NCBI GenBank assembly: GCA_018903185.1
Contig: JAHIQV010000191.1
Coordinates: forward strand, 1 to 6,203
Length of the DNA stretch: 6,203 nt
DNA from: Gammaproteobacteria bacterium
Lineage (GTDB): Bacteria > Pseudomonadota > Gammaproteobacteria > Burkholderiales > Burkholderiaceae_C
Direction: 5' to 3'
A model generated the notes under the pieces. It was not told the DNA's origin and did no database searches. It saw only the letters and a list, made by a program, of their open reading frames with translations. Of this stretch, positions 1-6,203 are shown one piece after another. Position numbers and translations under genes: made by a program. How positions within the stretch are numbered: position 1 is the first letter of the stretch; the number at the start of each line of letters is the position of its first letter.

Positions 1-393
1 CTGGCCGTGCGCAGTGCAGCGGAGCGACGCACCTGCATCGATCCGGCCATCTTGGAACGTGGCCGAAAAGCTGTCAGCAGCGCCGACATCCAGGCCATGG
101 TCGACGCCGATCTGGCGTTCCACCGTGCGATCTACCGGGCGGCGGGCAACCCGCTGATCGAGCAGAGCGCCCTGCTGCACTGGCACCACATCCGCCGAGC
201 CATGGGCGTCACGCTGCAGACCGCCAGCCTGCACGAGCCGGTATGGGACGAACACGAAGCCATTGCCCGCGCCGTCGCGGCCGGCGATGCCACTTTGGCC
301 GAAACCCTGATGCGCCAGCACTGCGGCCTGGCCAGCCGCAATCTGGGCCACCACATGAGCCGCACAACACCTGCTATGGCGACAGCCACCTAG
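1..393 (+). CDS. GntR-family transcriptional regulator, FCD (FadR-type) C-terminal domain, 5' truncated by window edge
   Basis: Only the last 130 residues are present; the reading frame is open from base 1 and stops at TAG 391-393. The fragment matches the all-helical FCD effector-binding domain of FadR-subfamily GntR regulators. It has the D-x3-H pair in DADLAFHRAIYRAAGNPL (fragment residues D37, H41), then WDEHEAIARAVAAGD (H85) and LMRQH (H107). In FCD proteins one Asp and three His with this spacing usually bind a metal ion that helps hold a small carboxylate ligand. The N-terminal winged-helix DNA-binding domain must lie upstream of the window. The gene ends just before a strong terminator and is followed by a hydroxyacid dehydrogenase gene. 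Such regulators often control adjacent sugar-acid or hydroxyacid catabolism genes, so control of 528-1436 is a reasonable inference. The ligand cannot be told from the sequence. Confidence 0.88.
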   Translation: MAVRSAAERRTCIDPAILERGRKAVSSADIQAMVDADLAFHRAIYRAAGNPLIEQSALLHWHHIRRAMGVTLQTASLHEPVWDEHEAIARAVAAGDATLAETLMRQHCGLASRNLGHHMSRTTPAMATAT

Positions 394-402
394 AACAACT
401 CC

Positions 403-420
403 ATGGTTCTTTTGAACCAT
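403..420. repeat. Short perfect inverted repeat after the regulator gene
   Basis: ATGGTTC (403-409) and GAACCAT (414-420) form a perfect 7-bp inverted repeat with a TTTT centre. It lies 9 bases after the regulator's stop codon and 5 bases before the intrinsic terminator stem. It could be an extra 3' hairpin of the regulator mRNA or a protein-binding dyad; nothing here decides between them. Confidence 0.5.
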
Positions 421-425
421 TTGAT

Positions 426-462
426 GCGGTTTTCAGGCATGTCCTGAAAACCGCTTTTTTTT
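426..462 (+). terminator. Strong Rho-independent terminator of the GntR-type regulator gene
   Basis: GCGGTTTTCAGG (426-437) pairs perfectly with CCTGAAAACCGC (443-454) across a 5-base loop, giving a 12-bp stem, and is followed directly by eight T (455-462). This is a textbook intrinsic terminator for + strand transcripts. Its position 33 bases after the regulator stop and 66 bases before the dehydrogenase start argues that the two genes are separate transcription units. The complementary strand has no run of T after the stem, so it is unlikely to work in both directions. Confidence 0.93.
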
Positions 463-477
463 GTCTGCCGGCAGACA
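462..477. promoter_or_regulatory. Perfect 16-bp palindrome, candidate operator of the dehydrogenase promoter
   Basis: TGTCTGCCGGCAGACA is perfectly self-complementary with no spacer. It starts on the last T of the terminator and ends 9 bases before a -10-like box (487-492), so it covers the expected -35 region. A centrally symmetric site of this size fits a dimeric regulator, and FCD/GntR proteins bind short palindromes next to their target genes. Assigning it to the regulator encoded at 1-393 is inference; the sequence is not a consensus I recognise. Confidence 0.55.
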
Positions 478-486
478 CCCAACCCC

Positions 487-492
487 TACAAT
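487..492 (+). promoter_or_regulatory. Candidate -10 box of the dehydrogenase gene
   Basis: TACAAT matches the sigma-70 -10 consensus at five of six positions. It lies 35 bases upstream of the ATG at 528. The -35 is poor: TTGTCT (461-466) is the best match but would need a 20-base spacer, which suggests a weak or activator-dependent promoter. The 462-477 palindrome overlaps this -35 region. Confidence 0.5.
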
Positions 493-527
493 TTTTCCCT
501 TTGCCCTCTCAGAAAAGCGCCCGAAAC

Positions 528-1436
528 ATGCCCAGTGCCACACACCTCTCCGACCCTGTGATCCCGATATCCATTGCCGTGCTGGGCATCGGTCTGATGG
601 GCTACCCCATGGCTCGCCGGCTGTGCGAGGCGGGTCACCGGGTGACGGCCTGGAACCGCTCGCGGGCCAAGGCCGAACGCCTGGAGCCCTTCGGCGCCCG
701 GGTGTGCGACACACCGGCCCAGGCCGTGGCGCAGGCCGACTTCGTCATCACCCTGCTGGAAAACGGCGATGTGGTGGAAGACGTGCTGTTCCGCCAGGGC
801 GGCACCGAGGGCCTGCGCCCCGGCGCGCTGGTGGTGGACATGTCCTCGATCCTGCCGCGCCAGGCCCGCGACCACGCAGCGCGGCTGGCGGCGCTGGGCG
901 TGATGCACCTCGACGCGCCGGTGTCGGGCGGCACCGTGGGCGCCGAGGCCGGCACGCTGGCGATCATGGCGGGTGGCGACCTGGCCGATTTCGAGCGCGC
1001 CGTGCCGGTGTTCAGCGCCCTGGGGCGTGCCACCCATGTGGGACCACACGGTGCGGGCCAGCTCGCCAAACTGGCCAACCAGATGATCGTCGGCATCACC
1101 ATCGGCGCGGTGGCCGAGGCATTGTTGCTGTGCGAAAAGGGCGGCGCCGACATGGCCAGGGTGCGCCAGGCCATCGGCGGCGGTTTTGCCGACAGCCGCA
1201 TCCTGCAGGTGCATGGCCAGCGCATGGTCGAGCGCGACTTTGCCAAACGCGCGGCCATCACCGTGCAGCTCAAGGACATGCGCAACGCCCTGTCCACCGC
1301 CAGCGAGCTGGGCTTCGAAGCCCCCATCACCGGTCTGTTCGAGCAGTTGTTCGCCCAGGCCGTCGACCACGGCCTGGCGGACATGGACCATTCCGCCCTG
1401 TTCGTCGAGCTCGCGCGGCGCAACGGAATGACCTGA
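528..1436 (+). CDS. NAD(P)-dependent beta-hydroxyacid dehydrogenase (3-hydroxyisobutyrate dehydrogenase / tartronate-semialdehyde reductase family)
   Basis: This 302-residue protein, of normal family length, should interconvert a beta-hydroxyacid and its semialdehyde using NAD(P). The N-terminal Rossmann fold has the dinucleotide motif VLGIGLMGYPMA (residues 18-29). The substrate-binding signature DAPVSGGTVGAEAGTLAIMAGG lies at 129-150 (Ser133). The family's catalytic lysine is Lys181 in GAGQLAKLANQ, and the C-terminal helical domain contains the conserved LKDMRNAL (248-255). Asn43-Arg44-Ser45 follows the second beta strand, where NAD-specific members have an acidic residue; this favours NADP(H), by inference. 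The ATG at 528 was chosen because it follows the terminator and candidate promoter, but its Shine-Dalgarno (AGAAAAG at 511-517) is weak. GTG at 558 would give a 292-residue protein starting closer to the first strand. The substrate cannot be fixed from sequence; the neighbouring FCD regulator fits sugar-acid or hydroxyacid catabolism. GarR, GlxR and MmsB are relatives, so no symbol is given. Confidence 0.9.
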   Translation: MPSATHLSDPVIPISIAVLGIGLMGYPMARRLCEAGHRVTAWNRSRAKAERLEPFGARVCDTPAQAVAQADFVITLLENGDVVEDVLFRQGGTEGLRPGALVVDMSSILPRQARDHAARLAALGVMHLDAPVSGGTVGAEAGTLAIMAGGDLADFERAVPVFSALGRATHVGPHGAGQLAKLANQMIVGITIGAVAEALLLCEKGGADMARVRQAIGGGFADSRILQVHGQRMVERDFAKRAAITVQLKDMRNALSTASELGFEAPITGLFEQLFAQAVDHGLADMDHSALFVELARRNGMT

Positions 1437-1661
1437 AAGAAACGGCCATGTGGTGCGCCAGGAGCGGCTCCATACCCACAGCGGCATCAAAGAACCCGTG
1501 GCCATCTCCCGCCTCTGGATCCGGGGCGAGCTGGCCGCCGTCCGGCCAGCGGTGACGCCGACACGCACCCGGTGGCCGCACCATGGAAGCTGTCTGGCCC
1601 CACCGTCAGCCGCGCCGTCGAACTCACGATGAAAACCCCCGAGGCGCAGTCCCCCGCCTGA
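1437..1661 (+). other. Stretch with no recognised gene; possible decayed coding remnant
   Basis: The 275 bases between the dehydrogenase and the tRNA hold no gene I recognise. A 60-codon frame with a GTG start (1450-1632) begins plausibly (MVRQERLHTHSGIKEPVA) but turns Arg/Pro-rich in its second half. In another frame, from about 1554 to the TGA at 1659-1661, there is a protein-like tail (THPVAAPWKLSGPTVSRAVE). Together they look like one short reading frame broken near 1550-1555. This is a visual impression, with no family match and no good Shine-Dalgarno sequence. Confidence 0.25.
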
Positions 1662-1670
1662 GCAGCAGGT

Positions 1671-1700
1671 TTGCCCAAGGGCATGGCGCTTTGATACCAT
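1671..1700 (+). promoter_or_regulatory. Candidate tRNA-Ala promoter
   Basis: TTGCCC (1671-1676) can serve as a -35 and TACCAT (1695-1700), which matches four of six -10 positions, lies 18 bases further on. This would start transcription a few bases before the mature tRNA 5' end at 1712. The location is right for a tRNA promoter, but the match is only moderate. Confidence 0.45.
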
Positions 1701-1711
1701 CCAGACCTCAA

Positions 1712-1787
<76 letters not shown>

Positions 1788-1832
1788 TGTGAAATTCCCG
1801 GACGATTCAAACCGGGTAACCCCCGCCGCCGT

Positions 1833-2291
1833 CTCAGCGACGGTGGCGATGCCCAACTGCTGCTGTTCGTCTGGGCGCCTCGAACGGCTGGCGGTTCGGC
1901 GGCCCCTTCGAGGGCCGGCGCAAGACCTTGAGCCCTGGGCACCGGCCCCACCATCGGCCTGGGCGCAGCGCGCCAGAAAGCGGTGGATGCCCGCCAGCGG
2001 CTCAGAACGGGCACCGACCCCGGCTGGGATCTGCGTGGCAGGCCGCAACACGACCCGACCCTGACCGACCTGCGCAAGGTCGGCGGGCTGTTGCGGGACA
2101 TCAATGCCTGCGAAGACGGCATACCAGCGGCCAGGATGTAAGGCCGGGTATGCACATCGTCGCGCTGGCGAAGCATGGGGTGACCGTGCTGCGCGATCTG
2201 GAGCCCCTGACCAGGCCGAGCGGCTGTGTTTCCGGACAACCGGACCAACGCCGGAGACCTGCCGGAACGGCATCGCATGATGCAGGCTTGA
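1833..2291 (+). pseudogene. Decayed P4-type tyrosine recombinase (integrase) at the tRNA-Ala 3' end
   Basis: Short translated stretches in two frames line up, in order, with island integrases carrying the arm-binding (DUF4102-like) N-terminal domain. LSDGGDAQLLLFV (1833-1871) resembles the usual LSDGGGLYLLV. It is followed by NGWRFGGPFEGRRKTLS (1883-1933, shifted frame), LGTGPTIGLGAARQKAVDAR (from 1935, original frame) and RTGTDP. After an apparent loss of the core-binding domain, TDLRKVGGLLRDINA (about 2067-2111) resembles the start of the catalytic domain; a TAA follows at 2139. HIVALAKHGVTVLRDLEPLT (2153-2212, shifted) resembles the later HIVPLS..AV..LR.LQPLT segment, and VFPDNRTNAG (2226-2255) follows after another shift. 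The segment that normally holds the first catalytic Arg (RPGELR) is missing, and no HxxR or catalytic Tyr region is seen. Intact relatives are about 400 residues, so more than half is gone. It cannot be functional. The family assignment rests on remembered motifs. Confidence 0.85.
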
Positions 2292-2333
2292 GCCGATCAC
2301 CTCGACACGCTTCGGTGGGCTCAGTGAAGTGAT
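2289..2333. repeat. Overlapping inverted repeats after the integrase remnant
   Basis: TGAGCC (2289-2294) pairs with GGCTCA (2318-2323), with an inner CACC/GGTG pair (2298-2301 with 2314-2317). An alternative pairing joins ATCACCTC (2296-2303) to GAAGTGAT (2326-2333) with one mismatch. The core, around CTCGACACGCTTCGGTGGGCTCAG, resembles dispersed TTCGACA..GCTCAG elements that I recall from betaproteobacterial intergenic regions. No T run follows, so it is not an intrinsic terminator. Its status as a repeat family member is a guess. Confidence 0.35.
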
Positions 2334-2394
2334 GTGTGTCCTCGGTTCTGGTACTCGCCCAATGACCCTGACAGACAAGCGGGCAACGCGGTAT

Positions 2395-2408
2395 TTGATG
2401 GTGATGAA
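2395..2408. promoter_or_regulatory. FNR/ANR-like box upstream of sufB
   Basis: TTGATGGTGATGAA matches the FNR-family consensus TTGAT-N4-ATCAA at nine of ten defined positions. It lies at the edge of an AT-rich patch in otherwise GC-rich DNA, about 110 bases before sufB. FNR-type proteins carry an oxygen-labile Fe-S cluster, so control of a cluster assembly operon is sensible, but a single near-match may be chance. Confidence 0.35.
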
Positions 2409-2410
2409 TC

Positions 2411-2439
2411 TTAAAGAGGCATACACTGTGCATCTTTAA
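2411..2439. promoter_or_regulatory. 29-bp interrupted dyad in the suf promoter region, candidate operator
   Basis: TTAAAGA (2411-2417) and TCTTTAA (2433-2439) form a perfect 7-bp inverted repeat separated by 15 bases. Inside the gap, GCA (2419-2421) pairs with TGC (2429-2431), plus two further symmetric positions, so most of the 29 bp is symmetric about base 2425. It lies 80 bases upstream of the sufB start, in the most AT-rich patch of the window. A -10-like TTTAAA (2435-2440) sits on the right arm, so a protein bound here could repress suf. It matches neither the IscR nor the Fur consensus that I know. No T run follows, which argues against a terminator. Confidence 0.55.
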
Positions 2440-2460
2440 AAGAGGGTTCAGTTCGGACAC

Positions 2461-2477
2461 ACCGAAGCCACTTCGGT
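2461..2477 (+). other. Small hairpin in the sufB leader
   Basis: ACCGAAG (2461-2467) and CTTCGGT (2471-2477) form a perfect 7-bp stem around CCA. It ends 41 bases before the sufB ATG and 29 bases before its Shine-Dalgarno sequence, so it would be in the 5' untranslated region if transcription starts near 2447. No T run follows. A role in mRNA stability is possible but unproven. Confidence 0.45.
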
Positions 2478-2518
2478 CGCGCATCGAAGCTGCACCCCAT
2501 CGCCGCAGGAGCCCCGCC

Positions 2519-3973
<1,455 letters not shown>

Positions 3974-4007
3974 GACCCCCCACACGATCACCCAGGAAAG
4001 AACCACC

Positions 4008-4778
4008 ATGACCCATGCCGAACCCCTGTTGCAGGTGCGCGATCTGCGCGTTGACGTTGGCGGCCGCCACGTGTTGAAGTCGATCTCGCTCGATGTCCCG
4101 GCCGGTGCGCTGGTGGTGCTGATGGGCGCCAACGGCAGCGGCAAGAGCACCCTGGGCCTGACGCTGGCCGGCCATCCGCGTTACGGCGTGGTCGGTGGCC
4201 AGGCCCGCTTTGGCGGCCAGGACCTGCTGGCCATGAGCCCCGAGGCGCGCGCGCGCGCCGGGTTGTTTGTCTCGTTCCAGGCGCCGCCCGAGATCCCCGG
4301 TGTGAAGAACAACCTGTTCATCCGCACGGCCCTCAACGCCGTGCGCGAAGCGCGCGGCGAGGCACCGCTCGACGCCTTTGATTTCCTCGGTGACGCGCGG
4401 GCCGCGGCCACCCGGCTGGGCCTGCCCGAGGCGATGCTCGCGCGCCCCGTCAACGACGGCTTTTCGGGCGGCGAGCGCAAGCGCAACGAGCTGCTGCAGC
4501 TGGCCCTGCTGCGCCCGCGCCTGGCCATGCTCGACGAAATCGATTCGGGCATGGACGTGGACGGCACCCGCGCGGTGGTCGATCTGGTGCAGTCGTTGCG
4601 CGCCCAGGGCACCGCCTTTGTGGTGGTCTCGCATTACCTGCAGCTGGTCGAGTCGCTGCAGCCCGACGCGGTGCTGCGCCTCGACCAGGGCTGCATCGCC
4701 GAGACCGGCGACCTGGCGCTGGCCCAACAGATCGCGCGGACCGGCTTTGTGCGCGCAGCCGACGCACTGGAGGCCTGA
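4008..4778 (+). CDS. sufC: Fe-S cluster assembly ATPase SufC
   Basis: This 256-residue ABC-type ATPase is of normal SufC length and has no membrane segments. It is a soluble subunit that binds SufB and SufD and uses ATP hydrolysis to drive the conformational change needed for cluster assembly. In order it shows Walker A GANGSGKST (40-48), the Q-loop in FQAPPEIPGV (Gln91), the ABC signature FSGGERKRNE (152-161) and Walker B LAMLDEIDSGMDVD (172-185, Asp176 and catalytic Glu177). The H-loop is His209 in VVSHYLQL. The GFSGGERKRNE and LDEIDSG..VD wording is specific to SufC rather than to transporter ATPases. AGGAAAG (3994-4000) precedes the ATG by seven bases. Only two bases separate its stop from sufD, so the two are probably translationally coupled, fitting joint assembly in one complex. 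Confidence 0.98.
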   Translation: MTHAEPLLQVRDLRVDVGGRHVLKSISLDVPAGALVVLMGANGSGKSTLGLTLAGHPRYGVVGGQARFGGQDLLAMSPEARARAGLFVSFQAPPEIPGVKNNLFIRTALNAVREARGEAPLDAFDFLGDARAAATRLGLPEAMLARPVNDGFSGGERKRNELLQLALLRPRLAMLDEIDSGMDVDGTRAVVDLVQSLRAQGTAFVVVSHYLQLVESLQPDAVLRLDQGCIAETGDLALAQQIARTGFVRAADALEA

Positions 4779-4780
4779 GC

Positions 4781-6094
4781 ATGGACCACGCACGCGCCGA
4801 CATCCTGGCCGCCCGCCACCGGCTGCAAGATGCGGGCTGGATCCCGCGTGACGCCGAGGCGTTTCGCCATCTGCCGCCACCGCCGGCCGCCGTCTGGCTG
4901 GGCGAAGCGCCCGAAGCCACGTTGACCGGCTGTGACGCCCACCCGCTGAGCGGCGCCGGCTGGACGCTGCACCCGCTCGGTCAGACGCCGCAGGGCCGTG
5001 TGGACGCCCGCTGGCTCGATGCCGCCGACCCGGCGCAGCGCAAGGAGCTGTTCGCCGGCCTGCCGTTGCCCATCCACCCCGATGGGGGGTCGGCCCCCGG
5101 TGACACCGCCCAGCACGATGCCGCGCCGTTTGCCTGGGTGCACCACGCGCTGTGCCGTCACGGCCTGCGGCTGCGCATCGGCGGTGAACACGCCGCCGGT
5201 CGTGGTGCCACTGAGACGGTGTGGATACAGCTGAAGCACCAGCCGCGCAGCGCGGTCGAAGCGCCGATGCTGGTGATCGATGTGCAGGACGGCGTGCACT
5301 GCGTGCTGGTGGAAACCCACCACCGCCATCATGGCGAAGGGGTGGCCTGCGAACAGCCGGTGGTGCAGAACCTGCACGCCCACATCCGGCTCGGCTCGGG
5401 CGCCACCCTGCAGCACCTGCGCAGCGTGCAGCCCGGTGCGGCCGACCGGGTCGCCCACCACCTGCAGCTGCAACTCGGGCCGGACGCGCGCTACGAACAG
5501 GGCCTGATCGCCACCGGCAGCCGCTACCACCTGCAACGCCAGGTGGTCGAGCTGGCGGGGGACCGCGCAGTGGCCCGAAGCGCCGGTTTACTGCTGGCGG
5601 CCGGCGCCGACCTCGAACAACAGGTGCGCATGCATCACACCGGCGAACGCACCCGCAGCCACGTCGAGGCCCTGGCGCTGGCCAGCGGCGCGGCGCGCGC
5701 GGTGGTCAACGCCCACACCCGCATCGCACCGGGTGCGGCCGACGCCGAGGTGCGGCAGCGGCTGACAGGGGTGCCCACCGGCGGCCAGCCCAGGCTGGTG
5801 TTGCGGCCGCACCTGGAAATCCACCACGACCAGGTGCAGGCCGCCCACGGCGCCACCTGGGGTGCCTTACCGGAAGACGCGCTGTTCTATGCCCGCCAGC
5901 GCGGCCTGGACGAACGCAGCGCGCGCGGTCTGATCATCGAAGGCATGGCCAGCGCCTTGCTCGCGCGGGTCTTTGGTGATCCCCAGTTCATCGAGTCGCT
6001 GGACCTCGCGGGCCTGTTGCGCCAGGCGGTGGCCCAACACCTGGGCAATGACCCCACCGCCCCCACCACTCCGCAGGAGGCCGCCCATGGGTGA
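4781..6094 (+). CDS. sufD: Fe-S cluster assembly protein SufD
   Basis: This 437-residue protein is slightly longer than E. coli SufD (423). SufD is a SufB paralogue that pairs with SufB through its beta-helix and takes part in iron acquisition and cluster formation. The N-terminal 160 residues are poorly conserved and rich in Ala, Pro and His. The beta-helical domain follows, and the C-terminal signature is clear: PHLEIHHDQVQAAHGATWGALPEDALFY, with LIIEGM further on. His356 matches the functional E. coli His360. The residue two before it, Cys358 in E. coli as I recall, is Ala354 here, so this cysteine is missing from the SufB-SufD interface. GGAGG (4769-4773), inside the end of sufC, lies seven bases before the ATG. 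The 3' end overlaps the sufS start by eight bases (ATGGGTGA). Confidence 0.97.
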   Translation: MDHARADILAARHRLQDAGWIPRDAEAFRHLPPPPAAVWLGEAPEATLTGCDAHPLSGAGWTLHPLGQTPQGRVDARWLDAADPAQRKELFAGLPLPIHPDGGSAPGDTAQHDAAPFAWVHHALCRHGLRLRIGGEHAAGRGATETVWIQLKHQPRSAVEAPMLVIDVQDGVHCVLVETHHRHHGEGVACEQPVVQNLHAHIRLGSGATLQHLRSVQPGAADRVAHHLQLQLGPDARYEQGLIATGSRYHLQRQVVELAGDRAVARSAGLLLAAGADLEQQVRMHHTGERTRSHVEALALASGAARAVVNAHTRIAPGAADAEVRQRLTGVPTGGQPRLVLRPHLEIHHDQVQAAHGATWGALPEDALFYARQRGLDERSARGLIIEGMASALLARVFGDPQFIESLDLAGLLRQAVAQHLGNDPTAPTTPQEAAHG

Positions 6095-6203
6095 CGCCCT
6101 CCTGACCGACCGCCTGGCGCTCGATACCGTGCGCTCGCAGTTCCCCGTGCTCGCGCAACGCATCCACGGTGCCGAACTGGCCTACCTCGACAACGCGGCC
6201 ACC
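6087..6203 (+). CDS. sufS: Cysteine desulfurase SufS, 5' end only
   Basis: The first 39 residues are present and the gene runs off the window. The visible part, with VRSQFPVLAQRIHGAELAYLDNAAT at residues 15-39, is the standard N-terminus of SufS/CsdA-type (group II) cysteine desulfurases. These PLP enzymes convert cysteine to alanine and pass the sulfur as a persulfide to SufE or SufU and then to SufB. The PLP lysine and active-site cysteine lie downstream and cannot be checked. AGGAGG (6075-6080) sits six bases before the ATG, inside sufD, and the start overlaps the sufD stop, implying translational coupling. Its place after sufD supports SufS over the paralogous CsdA or IscS. Confidence 0.95.
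   Translation, partial: MGDALLTDRLALDTVRSQFPVLAQRIHGAELAYLDNAAT

Noticed and set aside
243..527. A 5' extension of the dehydrogenase frame back to 243
   Set aside because: The frame happens to be open through the regulator's 3' end, the terminator and the promoter region. The extra residues do not resemble the family, and the Rossmann motif would be over 100 residues from the N-terminus.
1825..1847. Hairpin GCCGCCGTC/GACGGTGGC as a tRNA-Ala terminator
   Set aside because: The 9-bp stem with one G-U pair is real, but no T run follows and it falls on the LSDGG codons of the integrase remnant, which account for part of it.
1788..2518. A second copy of the tRNA 3' end (attR) downstream of the integrase remnant
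   Set aside because: I looked by eye for the T-arm and acceptor sequence (GTTCGATCCTCCTCG) and found no second copy in the window. The far attachment site was probably lost or lies elsewhere.
4245..4258. (GC)7 alternating tract
   Set aside because: It encodes Ala-Arg-Ala-Arg within a normal, in-frame SufC helix. Such tracts arise readily from codon use at this G+C content.

Overview
The window is GC-rich DNA (about two thirds G+C by eye). Coding style and gene content suggest a proteobacterium, most likely a betaproteobacterium of the Burkholderiales/Comamonadaceae type. That placement is inferred from compactness, codon use and protein resemblance, and no marker here settles it. All recognised genes are on the + strand.

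Left part (1-1436): the 3' end of a GntR-family regulator with an FCD ligand-binding domain is followed by a strong intrinsic terminator (426-462). Next comes a gene for a beta-hydroxyacid dehydrogenase of the 3-hydroxyisobutyrate / tartronate-semialdehyde reductase family (528-1436). A perfect 16-bp palindrome (462-477) lies just upstream of a good -10 box (487-492). This suggests that the dehydrogenase has its own repressible promoter, possibly controlled by the neighbouring regulator.

Middle part (1437-2518), about 1.1 kb without an intact protein gene: a short stretch that may be a decayed coding remnant (1437-1661), a complete tRNA-Ala with anticodon CGC (1712-1787), and the frameshifted, internally deleted remains of a P4-type tyrosine recombinase (1833-2291) starting 45 bases after the tRNA. 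This is the usual arrangement of a genomic island inserted at a tRNA 3' end, here reduced to a scar. The last 230 bases form the leader of the next operon. They include an AT-rich patch with an FNR-like box (2395-2408), a 29-bp interrupted dyad (2411-2439) and a small hairpin (2461-2477).

Right part (2519-6203): the Fe-S cluster assembly operon sufB-sufC-sufD-sufS, with sufS cut by the window edge. SufB, SufC and SufD form the scaffold/ATPase complex, and SufS is the cysteine desulfurase that supplies sulfur. Spacing is tight (34 bp, 2 bp, then an 8-bp overlap) and every gene has a good Shine-Dalgarno sequence, so the four are probably one transcript. No Rrf2-type regulator (IscR/SufR) precedes sufB; the operon instead follows the tRNA and the integrase scar.

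I see no new multigene system. The points most worth checking are the integrase scar next to tRNA-Ala, the unassigned dyad and FNR-like box in the suf leader, the palindrome at the dehydrogenase promoter, and an alanine in SufD where E. coli has Cys358.
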